The position numbers and the translations under genes were made by a program. Source: Phycisphaerae bacterium (GTDB lineage Bacteria > Planctomycetota > Phycisphaerae > Phycisphaerales > SM1A02). Taken from it: a stretch of DNA of 38,072 nt. The notes beneath the pieces were generated by a model that was given only the letters and a program-made list of their open reading frames with translations, was not told the origin of the DNA and did not search any database. This document shows positions 1-8,370 of the stretch, in pieces (position 1 is the stretch's first letter; each line of letters opens with the position of its first letter). The stretch covers positions 1-38,072 of the forward strand of contig PBAY01000010.1 in the NCBI GenBank assembly GCA_002717655.1, read 5' to 3'.

Positions 1-59
1 CGTCTTCACGGGGGTGTTGTCGTTTGAGTGCCAAGAACCCCCTTCATCGGGCTACGGCA

Positions 60-92
60 GGTAATCAGATATGATTCTCTCTGAGGATTACC
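60..92 (+). promoter_or_regulatory. Leader inverted repeat before the first small gene
   Basis: A perfect 7-nt inverted repeat (GGTAATC at 60-66, GATTACC at 86-92) with a 19-nt loop ends 3 nt before the ATG at 96. If transcribed it would form a hairpin directly against the start codon and would include the only purine-rich stretch (GAGG, about 83-86) that could act as a ribosome site. It could equally be an operator for a dimeric regulator or chance; seven base pairs is weak evidence. Confidence 0.2.
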
Positions 93-95
93 CAG

Positions 96-383
96 ATGCT
101 CGATGCAGGCACAATTGCCGCCATCATTGGAAGCTTGCTTGGAATTGCAGGCGGAGCCCTTGGCACATGGATGTGCATTCGCAATACGCGAGCAGGCGAT
201 CAAAGACGTTTCATTATCAAAGCCGCAATCACGACCTGGGTTGCAGTCGTGCTGCTTACGGTCTTGCTCCTGACTCTGGACTCTCAATGGAAGTGGCTGC
301 TTTGGCTTCTGTACGGACCACTGCTTCTATGCCTCATCGTCTACATCAACAGAACAATAGCCAAGATGCGCGGCGACCAATAG
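96..383 (+). CDS. Small three-helix membrane protein, unknown function
   Basis: This 95-residue protein is not one I recognise. Hydropathy by eye gives three membrane segments, at about residues 5-28 (Gly/Ala-rich), 43-61 and 66-84. They are separated by a short basic loop (about 29-42, with RNTR and QRR) and followed by a basic tail. By the positive-inside rule the loop after helix 1 and the C terminus would be cytoplasmic. The codon pattern and hydrophobicity argue that this frame is coding, not the longer overlapping frame at 71-445. The ATG at 96 lies just after an inverted repeat. The next gene begins 113 nt downstream on the same strand. No function can be inferred. Confidence 0.6.
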   Translation: MLDAGTIAAIIGSLLGIAGGALGTWMCIRNTRAGDQRRFIIKAAITTWVAVVLLTVLLLTLDSQWKWLLWLLYGPLLLCLIVYINRTIAKMRGDQ

Positions 384-496
384 CCGCAAAGATACCCAAC
401 ACCCCACAGCACCCCCGTCTTCACATGAGGGTTGTGGTGTCATGACCCACTAAATGCCGACGAAGTGAATGATCGAACTCACTTTGGATTCCAGGC
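384..496 (+). other. Non-coding gap with a loose hairpin
   Basis: This 113-nt gap holds an imperfect dyad at about 398-441: a C/A-rich left arm and a G/T-rich right arm ending TTGTGGTGT. There is no T-run after it, so it is at best a weak, factor-dependent terminator. The phrase CGTCTTCAC occurs here near 417 and also at the first base of the window, possibly marking a similar element upstream. Confidence 0.2.
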
Positions 497-1660
497 ATGA
501 TGACGGCACCAGATCCTCAATCTCGCACCAGAGACACCCGACGAGCCAGACTCGATGCGTGGATCTATCGCCATCGACCCCTGACGCACGCGATCAAGAC
601 CGCGCTGGCCACCCTGATCGCCCTGCTGATCTCCGCCCTGCTGAGCAACTGGATCCAGAACCCCCAGTGGATCGTCATCACCGTCGTCGTCGTCATGACC
701 ATGCTGCCCAATCTCGGGGGCGTCATGATGCGAGCCATGACCCGGCTGGTCGCGACCCTCGTCGCTGCCGCCATTGCCCTGACCGTGATCTACGTCTCCG
801 ATGAAGATCCAGTGGCGACCGGCGCCACACTGGTCGTGGGCGTCGCCATCTTCACCTTCCTGGCCCAGATCCCCAAGTACCGCCAGGTCGGCGTCATGTG
901 CGCCGTGACCCTTGCCGTCCTGCTTGAATTCAAGGAAGGCGGAACGACGATGGTGGTCTGGCGAGGCGTCGACATCCTCATCGGTGCCGCCATTGCACTT
1001 GGAGTCGCGATCTTCGTCTTTCCCATTCGTGCGTCACGCGAGATGAGATTCCACATGGCCGATACCGTCGAGTCGCTCGGTGAAATCGTCACGCTCGCTG
1101 CCGCCGACGAGGAAACGCCGGAACCCCAGTACGAGCAACTCGAAGATGCCATCGCCAAGGGAATCCGTGCCCAACGCGAAACACTTCCACTGGCCCTGAT
1201 TGAACGCAAGGCGGTTCGAAACCACAAAGCCTGCCTGGAACACATGATGCGGAGTCAACGCGTCATTCTGGGTCTGTCACGGACGCTTCGACGGTCCTAT
1301 TCACATTCCTCACTCGGTGAAGCAACCATTGGTTCCACTTCAGGGCTGGATGAGGTACGAAGCAGACTTTCCCGACAATTGACGGACATTGCCGAAGCCA
1401 TTCGATTGTCAGAAGCCCCAGGACTGGATCCCCAGTTGAAAATTGATCACGCTGATTTCAAGGTCTCACTCAAACAGGCGACACGATCAAGCGACACCGA
1501 CATGGTCAGTCCACAGGCCTTCGCCTTTGCCATGGAACAGATCATCATGGTCACGGAGTCCATCCAGAAGGACACGTGCTTCATCGCCTTTGATGACGAG
1601 GATGATGAGGAAAGCAAGGATAGAGCAGCCGACATGCTTGATGAATCAGCCTCGCCCTGA
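497..1660 (+). CDS. FUSC / aromatic-acid-exporter-like membrane protein
   Basis: This 387-residue protein has the architecture of FUSC/ArAE proteins, which are efflux-type inner-membrane proteins linked to export of aromatic acids and other organic anions. About six membrane helices fill the N-terminal half (near residues 34-52, 58-70, 83-101, 108-123, 131-144, 158-177). The hairpin around WIVITVVVVMTMLPNLGG and the following R-rich loop is typical of the family. A helical cytoplasmic domain follows (about 180-387), ending in an acidic stretch (DDEDDEE). At 387 aa it is half the length of the double-unit AaeB proteins, so it would act as an oligomer. Two adjacent ATGs (497 and 500) are possible starts. 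The gene is followed after 41 nt by a secreted esterase on the same strand. The substrate is unknown. Confidence 0.7.
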   Translation: MMTAPDPQSRTRDTRRARLDAWIYRHRPLTHAIKTALATLIALLISALLSNWIQNPQWIVITVVVVMTMLPNLGGVMMRAMTRLVATLVAAAIALTVIYVSDEDPVATGATLVVGVAIFTFLAQIPKYRQVGVMCAVTLAVLLEFKEGGTTMVVWRGVDILIGAAIALGVAIFVFPIRASREMRFHMADTVESLGEIVTLAAADEETPEPQYEQLEDAIAKGIRAQRETLPLALIERKAVRNHKACLEHMMRSQRVILGLSRTLRRSYSHSSLGEATIGSTSGLDEVRSRLSRQLTDIAEAIRLSEAPGLDPQLKIDHADFKVSLKQATRSSDTDMVSPQAFAFAMEQIIMVTESIQKDTCFIAFDDEDDEESKDRAADMLDESASP

Positions 1661-1671
1661 CCAGACCTCAT

Positions 1672-1696
1672 CCTGATCAGGCGCAGCACTATAGTG
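1672..1696. promoter_or_regulatory. Two perfect 10-bp palindromes before the esterase gene
   Basis: The short gap before the ATG at 1702 contains CCTGATCAGG (1672-1681) and CACTATAGTG (1687-1696), both perfect palindromes, with centres 15 bp apart. The second contains TATAGT, which resembles a -10 element and sits only a few bases before the start codon. This could be an operator or promoter region; no regulator can be named. Confidence 0.25.
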
Positions 1697-1701
1697 TTCA
1701 G

Positions 1702-2694
1702 ATGCACAGATTCCTCTCTGCAGCACTGCTGCTCTGCATCACCGGCCCTGCTTCAGCAACTGAAGATGAACGCGATTCCAGCGGAACCCGGATTCTGCAG
1801 GCGGTCCCCTATGCGAATGATGATCATCCTCGCCATCGCCTGAATCTCTACCTCCCTGAGGATTCTGCACAACCACTCCCGCTGGTCGTCTTCATCCATG
1901 GTGGCGCCTGGCAATCAGGCAACTACCATTCGGGTGGCGCCATCCTCCGCCCACTGGTCGAATCAGGGAAGTATGCCGGAGCCAGCATCGCCTATCGATT
2001 GACTGACGAAGCACAGTGGCCCGCGCAGATTCACGACTGCAAGGCCGCCATTCGTTTCCTGAGATCAAACGCCGAGAAGTGGAACATCAATCCAGATCGA
2101 ATCGCCGTCATCGGCCCCTCCGCAGGTGGGCATCTCGCTTCCATGATGGGAACCAGCAGTGGCGTCCCGTCCATGAAGGGAGAGGTCGGCGAGCATGCAG
2201 AGACCAGTGATCACGTCACCTGCGTGGTCGATCTCTTCGGGCCATCAGATCTTCTTCAGATGGACCGCCAGGCCCCAGAAGGTGCCAAACTCAAACATGA
2301 TGCACCGAATTCCCCTGAATCGAAGCTGCTTGGGGCTCCACTTCAAACAATTCCTGAACGAGCTCAAACAGCCAATCCGATCACCTACATCACCCACGAT
2401 GACCCTCCCTTTCTCATCCTTCATGGAACCAGTGACGCAATCGTCCCCTTTGGACAATCCGTCCTGCTGCATGACGCACTCCAATCCGCTGGAGTGAGTT
2501 CCGTGTTCATTCCTCTGGAGGGAGCCGGCCATGGAGGACCTCCATTCAATCGGCAGCAACATCGGATTCGCCAGTTCCTTGACCGACATCTGCACGATAT
2601 GAACGTTGAGGAACCTCACCAGAATGCTCCAAATGACGAGAAAGACACCACAGAAAAGTCCCCGAAGCAACCTTCTGGGGAGGGCGTGAACTAA
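1702..2694 (+). CDS. Secreted alpha/beta-hydrolase, BD-FAE-type esterase
   Basis: This 330-residue carboxylesterase is related to the bifunctional feruloyl/acetyl-xylan and hormone-sensitive-lipase-like esterases. A signal peptide covers about residues 1-19, with likely cleavage after ATGPASA-type residues, so the enzyme acts outside the cytoplasm. The oxyanion motif HGGAW is at 66-70. The nucleophile is Ser140 in GPSAGG, and the other triad members are Asp245 (HGTSDAIVPF) and His277 (GAGHGG). The last 30 residues are a charged, probably disordered tail. The gene lies 9 nt upstream of the peroxidase gene, which suggests co-transcription. The family hydrolyses short acyl, acetyl or feruloyl esters; the actual substrate is unknown, and a role in trimming lipid or glycan esters is inference. 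Confidence 0.85.
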   Translation: MHRFLSAALLLCITGPASATEDERDSSGTRILQAVPYANDDHPRHRLNLYLPEDSAQPLPLVVFIHGGAWQSGNYHSGGAILRPLVESGKYAGASIAYRLTDEAQWPAQIHDCKAAIRFLRSNAEKWNINPDRIAVIGPSAGGHLASMMGTSSGVPSMKGEVGEHAETSDHVTCVVDLFGPSDLLQMDRQAPEGAKLKHDAPNSPESKLLGAPLQTIPERAQTANPITYITHDDPPFLILHGTSDAIVPFGQSVLLHDALQSAGVSSVFIPLEGAGHGGPPFNRQQHRIRQFLDRHLHDMNVEEPHQNAPNDEKDTTEKSPKQPSGEGVN

Positions 2695-2703
2695 ACTGCC
2701 TGA

Positions 2704-3285
2704 ATGAAGAAACTTGTCACCGCCGTACTGCTCCCGATGATCATGGCCGCCTGCGACCGACGCGTTGTCGACGTCGACCCTGCCGCGGCAAGCAATGAAT
2801 CCGGGCTTCCCGATGTCTACCAGCATGCGATCAAGGACCTGCAGGGCCAACCCGTGAACCTCGAGCAGTTCAAGGGGAAGGTGACGTTGATGGTCAACGT
2901 TGCAAGCAAATGTGGCTTCACACCTCAGTATGAGAAGCTACAGGAACTTCACGAGATCTATGCCGATCAGGGCTTTTCCGTCATCGCCTTTCCCTGCAAC
3001 GACTTCGGAGGGCAGGAACCTGGAAGTGCTGATGAGATTGCACAGACCTGTCGCGTTCAATACGGCGCCACCTTCCCGGTCATGGAGAAGAGTCAGGTCA
3101 AGGGCGGTCCGGACCAGTCTCCCATCTACGCTCAACTACAGGCTGCAACCGGTGTTCTGCCTCGATGGAACTTCGGCAAGTATCTGGTTGATGCCAATGG
3201 AAACCCCGTGACGTACTACGGATCAAGCGTCGACCCGATGTCCAAACAGATGCAGGATGCCATCAAGAGCCAGCTGAACAAGTAG
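2704..3285 (+). CDS. Lipoprotein thiol peroxidase, glutathione peroxidase family
   Basis: This 193-residue member of the glutathione peroxidase family reduces hydroperoxides. Bacterial Cys-type members use thioredoxin more than glutathione and often act on lipid hydroperoxides. Cys70 in NVASKCGFT is the peroxidatic residue. Gln104 (FGGQEPG) and Trp155-Asn156 (RWNFGKYL) complete the catalytic tetrad. Cys98 (FPCND) and Cys116 follow with the 28 and 18 residue spacing seen in thioredoxin-dependent plant enzymes, making Cys116 the likely resolving residue. The N terminus looks like a lipoprotein signal, with Cys17 after LPMIMAA, which would place the enzyme on a membrane outside the cytoplasm. 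It lies 9 nt after the esterase gene and 37 nt before the desaturase operon, a good place for an enzyme protecting unsaturated lipids. Confidence 0.9.
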   Translation: MKKLVTAVLLPMIMAACDRRVVDVDPAAASNESGLPDVYQHAIKDLQGQPVNLEQFKGKVTLMVNVASKCGFTPQYEKLQELHEIYADQGFSVIAFPCNDFGGQEPGSADEIAQTCRVQYGATFPVMEKSQVKGGPDQSPIYAQLQAATGVLPRWNFGKYLVDANGNPVTYYGSSVDPMSKQMQDAIKSQLNK

Positions 3286-3322
3286 TCGATAAGACCTCTT
3301 CGGTTCACGAAAGTAGAGACAG

Positions 3323-4300
3323 ATGCTTCCCGGCAGACCATGGATTACACGTCGATTCGATCGCCTGAGAAATGCAGCTCAGTGCTGGCTTGGTATCGAC
3401 CATGGGAAGACTCAGGGAGTCGATGAAAATGCCGATCAGGTGGATTGGGTTCGTGCCATCCCGTTCATTCTGCTGCATGTCGCGTGCCTGGGCGTCATCT
3501 GGACTGGTATTTCGACCACGGCCGTACTGGTTGCCGTCGGGTTGTATCTGATCCGGATCTTCGCCATCACGGCTTTCTACCACCGCTATTTCTCGCACAG
3601 AACCTTCCGTACGTCACGGTGGTTCCAGTTCACCATGGCGATGGTGGGTGCCAGCTCGGCACAGCGTGGCCCCCTGTGGTGGGCCGCCCATCACCGACAT
3701 CATCACAATGAGTCGGATACGGAACATGATTTGCATTCACCACGGCAGAAGGGATTCATCAAAAGCCATTGCGGCTGGTTCCTCACGCGGCGAGGCTTCA
3801 AGGCGCCCAGCCAGCTGACCCGTGACTGGAACAGGTTTCCAGAACTGGTTCTGGTGGACCGGTTCTGCATGGTCCCCCCACTGCTGCTGGCCGGACTGAT
3901 GTTCGGACTCGGAGCGTTGCTGGCATCGGTCGCACCAGGACTTGAAACAGGTCCGTGGCAGATGCTCGTCTGGGGCTTCTGCATCTCGACCGTCTTCACC
4001 TATCACGCGACCTATACCATCAACTCTCTGGCCCATCGAATCGGCAAGCAACGCTTCAAGACGGGCGATGACTCGAAGAACAACTTCCTGCTTGCGCTGT
4101 TGACACTTGGCGAAGGATGGCACAACAACCATCATCACTATCCCGCTACGGTTCGACAGGGGTTCTACTGGTATGAGATCGACATCACCTGGTATGTCCT
4201 TCTGCTTTTCAGAACGGTTGGTCTCGTGAGTGACATGAGGCCCATACCACGCAAAGTGCTCGAAGAGGCCAAGTCCGATCTGGTGGCGACTGATTCGTGA
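3323..4300 (+). CDS. Membrane fatty-acyl desaturase (delta-9 type)
   Basis: This 325-residue integral-membrane di-iron desaturase belongs to the stearoyl-CoA/acyl-lipid delta-9 family and puts a cis double bond into a saturated acyl chain. All three histidine boxes are intact: HRYFSH (87-92), HHRHHH (123-128) and WHNNHHHY (266-273), plus the NSLAH motif (234-238). Hydrophobic segments flank them at about 47-83, 101-116, 183-205 and 214-232. Length and motif spacing are normal. An electron donor (ferredoxin, cytochrome b5 or rubredoxin with its reductase) is not in the window. The ATG at 3323 has no strong ribosome site. The stop codon overlaps the GTG start of the flavoprotein gene by 4 nt, so this is the first gene of a translationally coupled lipid operon and probably supplies its unsaturated substrate. 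Confidence 0.92.
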   Translation: MLPGRPWITRRFDRLRNAAQCWLGIDHGKTQGVDENADQVDWVRAIPFILLHVACLGVIWTGISTTAVLVAVGLYLIRIFAITAFYHRYFSHRTFRTSRWFQFTMAMVGASSAQRGPLWWAAHHRHHHNESDTEHDLHSPRQKGFIKSHCGWFLTRRGFKAPSQLTRDWNRFPELVLVDRFCMVPPLLLAGLMFGLGALLASVAPGLETGPWQMLVWGFCISTVFTYHATYTINSLAHRIGKQRFKTGDDSKNNFLLALLTLGEGWHNNHHHYPATVRQGFYWYEIDITWYVLLLFRTVGLVSDMRPIPRKVLEEAKSDLVATDS

Positions 4301-5547
4301 AGATCGCGATCATCGGAAGCGGCATTTCAGGACTGGCAGCTGCCTACCGGCTGGACCAGAAACATGAAATACACGTCTTCGAAGCTTCTGATCACATCGG
4401 AGGACACACCTGGACCATTCCCGTTGAACAGGATGGAACGGTCTGGCCGGTAGATACCGGATTCGTCGTCTTCAATCAGGAAACCTATCCGGGCCTCTGC
4501 ACACTCTTCGAGGAACTGGACATCGAGTATCGGGAAACTTCCATGAGCTTCTCGGTGCAATGTCCAAGGACCGGGTTTGCCTATCAGGGCTCAGGGCTCG
4601 GAGGCTACTACGCGACACTTTCCTCCCTGCTCTCGCCTGCACATCATCTGATGCTTCGTGACATCACCAGATTTCATCGGGATTCAAGACGCTTCATGGA
4701 TTCCGGAGATCAAACCACGACGCTTGACGAGTGGATCGGGCAACAGCGATACGGAACGGCCTTTCGAGAACGCTACCTGTACCCCATCGGCTCATCGATC
4801 TGGTCGTGCGCACGCAGCGAATTCGCAAACTTCCCCGCACGATTCGTCATCGAATTCATGCTCAATCATCGAATGCTCCAGATCCGAAACCGACCTGTCT
4901 GGCGCACCGTCGTGGGTGGCTCAAGCAGCTATGTGATGAAGATGCAGCAGCGAATGCGAGCAAGCTTCCATCCTGCAACACCGGTTCAATCCGTGCGACG
5001 GCAGAAAGACGATGTCCGGATCTCCATCGATGGCCGGGGCGAACTCGGCTTTGACCATGTCATCATGGCCTGCCATGCCGATCAGTCACTGGAACTGATG
5101 CAAGACCCTGATCCGGTTGAAACCCAATTGTTGAAGTGCTTCCCCTATGCCAGCAATGACGTCGTTCTGCATACCGACTCCGATCTGCTCCCCCGACGAA
5201 AACGAGCCAGAGCCTCATGGAATTACCTGCTTGGAGACGGAGACAAACCCGCCACCATCACCTATGACATGAGTCGTCTTCAGGGACTCGACTCACCCGA
5301 GCCATTCTGTATCACCCTCAACTCGACCGAACTGATCAATCCTGACAGGATCCTGCGTCGCTTCCAGACCTCACATCCGACCTATCACGAGATGCGAGCT
5401 GACGCACAGGGACGACATGATGAGCTGATCAACCTCAACGGTGTTTCATACTGCGGCGCCTACTGGGGCTATGGCTTTCATGAAGATGGCTACCAGAGCG
5501 GAGCCCGTGTCGCCCAGCAACTTCTTGCATCGGCAGCACGGTCATGA
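4297..5547 (+). CDS. FAD-dependent amine-oxidase-like flavoprotein of lipid cluster
   Basis: This 416-residue flavoprotein belongs to the NAD(P)-binding/amine-oxidase superfamily that is habitually found beside DUF1365 and CFA-synthase genes. The dinucleotide-binding loop GSGISG is at residues 7-12, the ribose-binding Glu is Glu29, GGHTWT is at 35-40, and DTGFVVFN (53-60) is highly typical of this subfamily. The C-terminal FAD motif is the region around [14 protein letters not shown]. No membrane helix is evident. The start is GTG at 4297, forming a GTGA overlap with the desaturase stop. From memory, the relative UfaD in Rhodobacter dehydrogenates a methylated acyl chain during furan fatty acid synthesis. 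The same kind of oxidation or desaturation of phospholipid-bound chains is my inference here, not something the sequence proves. Confidence 0.85.
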   Translation: MKIAIIGSGISGLAAAYRLDQKHEIHVFEASDHIGGHTWTIPVEQDGTVWPVDTGFVVFNQETYPGLCTLFEELDIEYRETSMSFSVQCPRTGFAYQGSGLGGYYATLSSLLSPAHHLMLRDITRFHRDSRRFMDSGDQTTTLDEWIGQQRYGTAFRERYLYPIGSSIWSCARSEFANFPARFVIEFMLNHRMLQIRNRPVWRTVVGGSSSYVMKMQQRMRASFHPATPVQSVRRQKDDVRISIDGRGELGFDHVIMACHADQSLELMQDPDPVETQLLKCFPYASNDVVLHTDSDLLPRRKRARASWNYLLGDGDKPATITYDMSRLQGLDSPEPFCITLNSTELINPDRILRRFQTSHPTYHEMRADAQGRHDELINLNGVSYCGAYWGYGFHEDGYQSGARVAQQLLASAARS

Positions 5548-6299
5548 AGAGCTGCATCTATGAAGGTCTCGTCCGCCACCGACGGTATGCACCGAAGCCA
5601 CACAAGCTGAAGTACCGGCTCTTCATGATGTATCTGGACCTTGATGAACTTGATGAAGTCTTCAAGGGAACACGACTCTGGTCAACGCGAAGCATCGCGC
5701 CGGCACGTTTCAAACGCGAGGATCACTATGGGGATCCAGAAAAGCCACTTGCTGATGAGATCCGTGATCTGATTGAATCACAGTTGGGACACAGGCCCGA
5801 GGGTTCGATTCGACTGCTCACCCATCTGCGTTACTTCGGATACGTGATGAACCCCGTCAGCTTCTACTACGCCTGGGATCAGGAAGATCATCAGCTACAG
5901 GCCATCGTGGCAGAAGTGCACAACACACCCTGGGGCGAACGTCACTGCTATGTTCTGGACACCTCCAATCAGGACGGTACGACCCGCCACCAGTTCGACA
6001 AGGCCTTCCACGTCTCTCCATTCATGCCCATGAACCATGACTATGACTGGCGTATGGGTCAGCCAGGCAAAAAGCTGGGGATCCACATGCTCAATTTCCA
6101 GGATGGGAAACGCGTCTTCGACGCGACGCTGGCGCTTGAGCGACGGGAAATCACGCCTGGCCGCCTGCGTGGACTGCTGATTCGATTCCCGCTGATGACC
6201 GGAAAAGTTGTTTTTGGGATCTACTGGAATGCCCTACGGCTCTGGCTGAAACGAATACCATTTCATCCCCACCCCTCGAAGCGCACGACAGGCCCGTGA
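5544..6299 (+). CDS. DUF1365 family protein
   Basis: This 251-residue DUF1365 protein belongs to a family of undefined biochemical function whose genes almost always sit between an FAD oxidoreductase and a CFA-type methyltransferase, as here. The signature block [19 protein letters not shown] lies near residues 93-111 and [12 protein letters not shown] near 126-137. The N terminus ([22 protein letters not shown]) is also typical, as is the [10 protein letters not shown] region around 165. No signal peptide or clear transmembrane helix is present apart from a moderately hydrophobic stretch near the C terminus, so peripheral membrane association is possible. The gene overlaps both neighbours by 4 nt (ATGA upstream, GTGA downstream). 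A supporting or scaffolding role in acyl-chain modification is inferred from context only. Confidence 0.9.
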   Translation: MKSCIYEGLVRHRRYAPKPHKLKYRLFMMYLDLDELDEVFKGTRLWSTRSIAPARFKREDHYGDPEKPLADEIRDLIESQLGHRPEGSIRLLTHLRYFGYVMNPVSFYYAWDQEDHQLQAIVAEVHNTPWGERHCYVLDTSNQDGTTRHQFDKAFHVSPFMPMNHDYDWRMGQPGKKLGIHMLNFQDGKRVFDATLALERREITPGRLRGLLIRFPLMTGKVVFGIYWNALRLWLKRIPFHPHPSKRTTGP

Positions 6300-7588
6300 C
6301 CATGAGCCAGGAACTGATCAGCAATCGAATAGGAACAGATGTCGGCCAGTCGTCACGCACAAGACGTCTGGCACGACGAATCCTGTGCGGTCGCCTCGGC
6401 CAGATCAAGATCGGCCAGATCATGCTGCAGGAATCCGACTGGCAGAAATGCTGCGGATCAGACCCGTCATTCATGGCACAGATTCAAATCCATGACCCCC
6501 GTTTCTACAGCCTCACCCTGCGGCGAGGAGCCCTCGGTGCCGCGGAAGCCTATGTCAATGGTTGGTGGAGTAGCGAAGATCTGGTCGGCCTGCTTCGACT
6601 GATGGTTCGCAATCTGAAACATTCCGACCGACTTGGCGGCTGGAGATCTTTGCTGAGAAGACCAGTTGAACTTGTCAGTCAGGCGCTTCGATCCAATACA
6701 CGCTCAGGCAGCCGAAGGAATATCCATGCTCATTACGATCTGGGCAATGATTTCTTCAAGCTGTTCCTTGATGACACAATGACGTATTCCGCGGGGATCT
6801 TTCCAACCGTCGAATCCACACTGCAGGAAGCCAGCGAAACCAAACTGGATCGACTGATCGCCAAACTTGGACTTGGTCCTGATGATCACCTGCTTGAAAT
6901 CGGGACCGGATGGGGAAGCATGTCGATCAGAGCCGCCAGAACCACAGGCTGTCGGGTGACCACGACGACCATCTCCCGCGAGCAGGCTCGTGAAGCCCGG
7001 GAACGCGTGACCGCTTCTGGTCTCCAGGATCAGATCACCATTCTGGAAACCGACTATCGTGATCTGCAAGGAACCTTCGATGGGGTCGTCGCAGTAGAGA
7101 TGATCGAAGCCGTCGGGCATCGCTTTCTGCCTGCCTTCTTCCAGGCCTGCAGCGAACGACTGAATCCCGAGGGAAGACTGGTTCTTCAAGCCATCGCCAT
7201 GCCGGACCATCGCTACGCCCGATATCTCCGCAATACCGACTTCATACGTGAAGTCGTCTTCCCCGGTAGTTGCTGCCCTTCCGTCGCTGCGATGAATCAG
7301 GCGGTTTCGGACAACACGGACCTGAAACTGACTCATCTCGAGGATATGGCCCCCCACTATGCCATGACCCTCCATCGATGGAGAGTCCGCTTCAATGAAC
7401 AACTCGACCAGGTACGGGAACTGGGACTGGATGATCAGTTCATTCGCATGTGGGACTACTACCTCAGCTATTGCGAAGCAGGCTTTGCCGAAGACTACAT
7501 CCGCAGCGTACAGATGGTCTATGAACGAAATGACAACAGGATCATGACATCCCTTGATCCAATTCCGGAACTGGAAACCACCTCATGA
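6296..7588 (+). CDS. CFA-synthase-type SAM-dependent methyltransferase
   Basis: This 430-residue enzyme belongs to the cyclopropane-fatty-acyl-phospholipid synthase family, which transfers a methylene or methyl group from SAM to the double bond of a phospholipid-bound acyl chain. Residues: [20 protein letters not shown] (146-165) is the classic CFA motif; the SAM loop [10 protein letters not shown] is at 199-208; VEMIEAVGH (267-275) carries the acidic residues and His of the active site; Tyr355 lies in HYAMTLHRW; and Cys393 in YCEAGF matches the conserved catalytic-region Cys. The N-terminal lipid-binding domain (about 35-125) is present. The start is either GTG 6296 (4-nt overlap) or ATG 6302. 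The product could be a cyclopropane, a 10-methyl or a methyl-branched olefin; family members do all of these. Confidence 0.92.
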   Translation: MTMSQELISNRIGTDVGQSSRTRRLARRILCGRLGQIKIGQIMLQESDWQKCCGSDPSFMAQIQIHDPRFYSLTLRRGALGAAEAYVNGWWSSEDLVGLLRLMVRNLKHSDRLGGWRSLLRRPVELVSQALRSNTRSGSRRNIHAHYDLGNDFFKLFLDDTMTYSAGIFPTVESTLQEASETKLDRLIAKLGLGPDDHLLEIGTGWGSMSIRAARTTGCRVTTTTISREQAREARERVTASGLQDQITILETDYRDLQGTFDGVVAVEMIEAVGHRFLPAFFQACSERLNPEGRLVLQAIAMPDHRYARYLRNTDFIREVVFPGSCCPSVAAMNQAVSDNTDLKLTHLEDMAPHYAMTLHRWRVRFNEQLDQVRELGLDDQFIRMWDYYLSYCEAGFAEDYIRSVQMVYERNDNRIMTSLDPIPELETTS

Positions 7589-8370
7589 TTCCATGGACCA
7601 CCCTTTTCATCTGTCTGACCGCAGCGATTCTGATCATGCTGGGACTCTGGTTCCGACAACGCCAGACCGGTTATCCCGCTGTGGTCGATGTCTTCTGGGC
7701 CTTCATGACTGCCGGCATCGCCATTGCCCTGGCCCTCATGGCAGAAGGAACAACAGCCCGGAAGGTCGTGGCCGCCTCGCTCATCGGACTCTGGGGACTG
7801 CGACTGGGTACGCATCTGGCCCGACGCTATACACGCCATCCCGATGACAGTCGATACATCGCCATGAAGGAACGATGGAACGGAAAGGAACGCTACATGC
7901 TGGGCTTCTTCATGCTGCAGGCCCTGGCATGCGTCATTTTCGCACTCCCAGTTCTTGCTGCGGCCACCGGTCCCGAATGGCCTTGGCCACTTCTTGTCGG
8001 AGGACTCACCGTGGCCTTGATCGGCAAGCTGGGCGTTCATGTCTCAGACCAACAACTTCGTCGATACCTCGCCGTTGAATCCAATCGAGGTGGCATCTGT
8101 CGCAATGGCCTGTGGAGCTGGAGTCGACATCCGAACTACTTCTTCGAGTGGGTCTTCTGGTGCAGCTGGCCGATCCTGGCGGCAGATGGACCACTTTGGT
8201 ATCTCGCGTTGGCTGGCATGCTGTTGATGCTCTTCTTCCTGCTGAAAGTGAGCGGCATCCCCCATGTCGAGCGGGAAGCGCTGCGTAAACGTGGCGATGC
8301 CTGGCGTGAGTACCAGGCCTCGACCAACGCCTTCATTCCCTGGCCACCACGACGTGGAGCATCATCATGA
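7585..8370 (+). CDS. DUF1295 membrane protein, steroid 5-alpha-reductase fold
   Basis: This 261-residue polytopic membrane protein belongs to the DUF1295 family, related to steroid 5-alpha-reductases and isoprenylcysteine methyltransferases. About six or seven hydrophobic segments are visible. The conserved C-terminal half contains GLWSWSRHPNYFFEW (near 173-187), the nucleotide-binding signature of the fold, and a terminal REYQASTNAFIPWPPR-type motif. Relatives with known activity reduce a conjugated double bond with NADPH, so reduction of an acyl-chain or prenyl double bond in the membrane is a reasonable guess for this operon. The ATG at 7585 overlaps the preceding stop by 4 nt and its own stop overlaps the next ATG by 4 nt. 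Confidence 0.88.
   Translation: MIPWTTLFICLTAAILIMLGLWFRQRQTGYPAVVDVFWAFMTAGIAIALALMAEGTTARKVVAASLIGLWGLRLGTHLARRYTRHPDDSRYIAMKERWNGKERYMLGFFMLQALACVIFALPVLAAATGPEWPWPLLVGGLTVALIGKLGVHVSDQQLRRYLAVESNRGGICRNGLWSWSRHPNYFFEWVFWCSWPILAADGPLWYLALAGMLLMLFFLLKVSGIPHVEREALRKRGDAWREYQASTNAFIPWPPRRGASS

Noticed and set aside
71..445. A 124-codon frame overlapping the first small gene
   Set aside because: The frame at 96-383 has three clean membrane helices; this one is rich in Arg, His and Ser with no structure and is probably a shadow.
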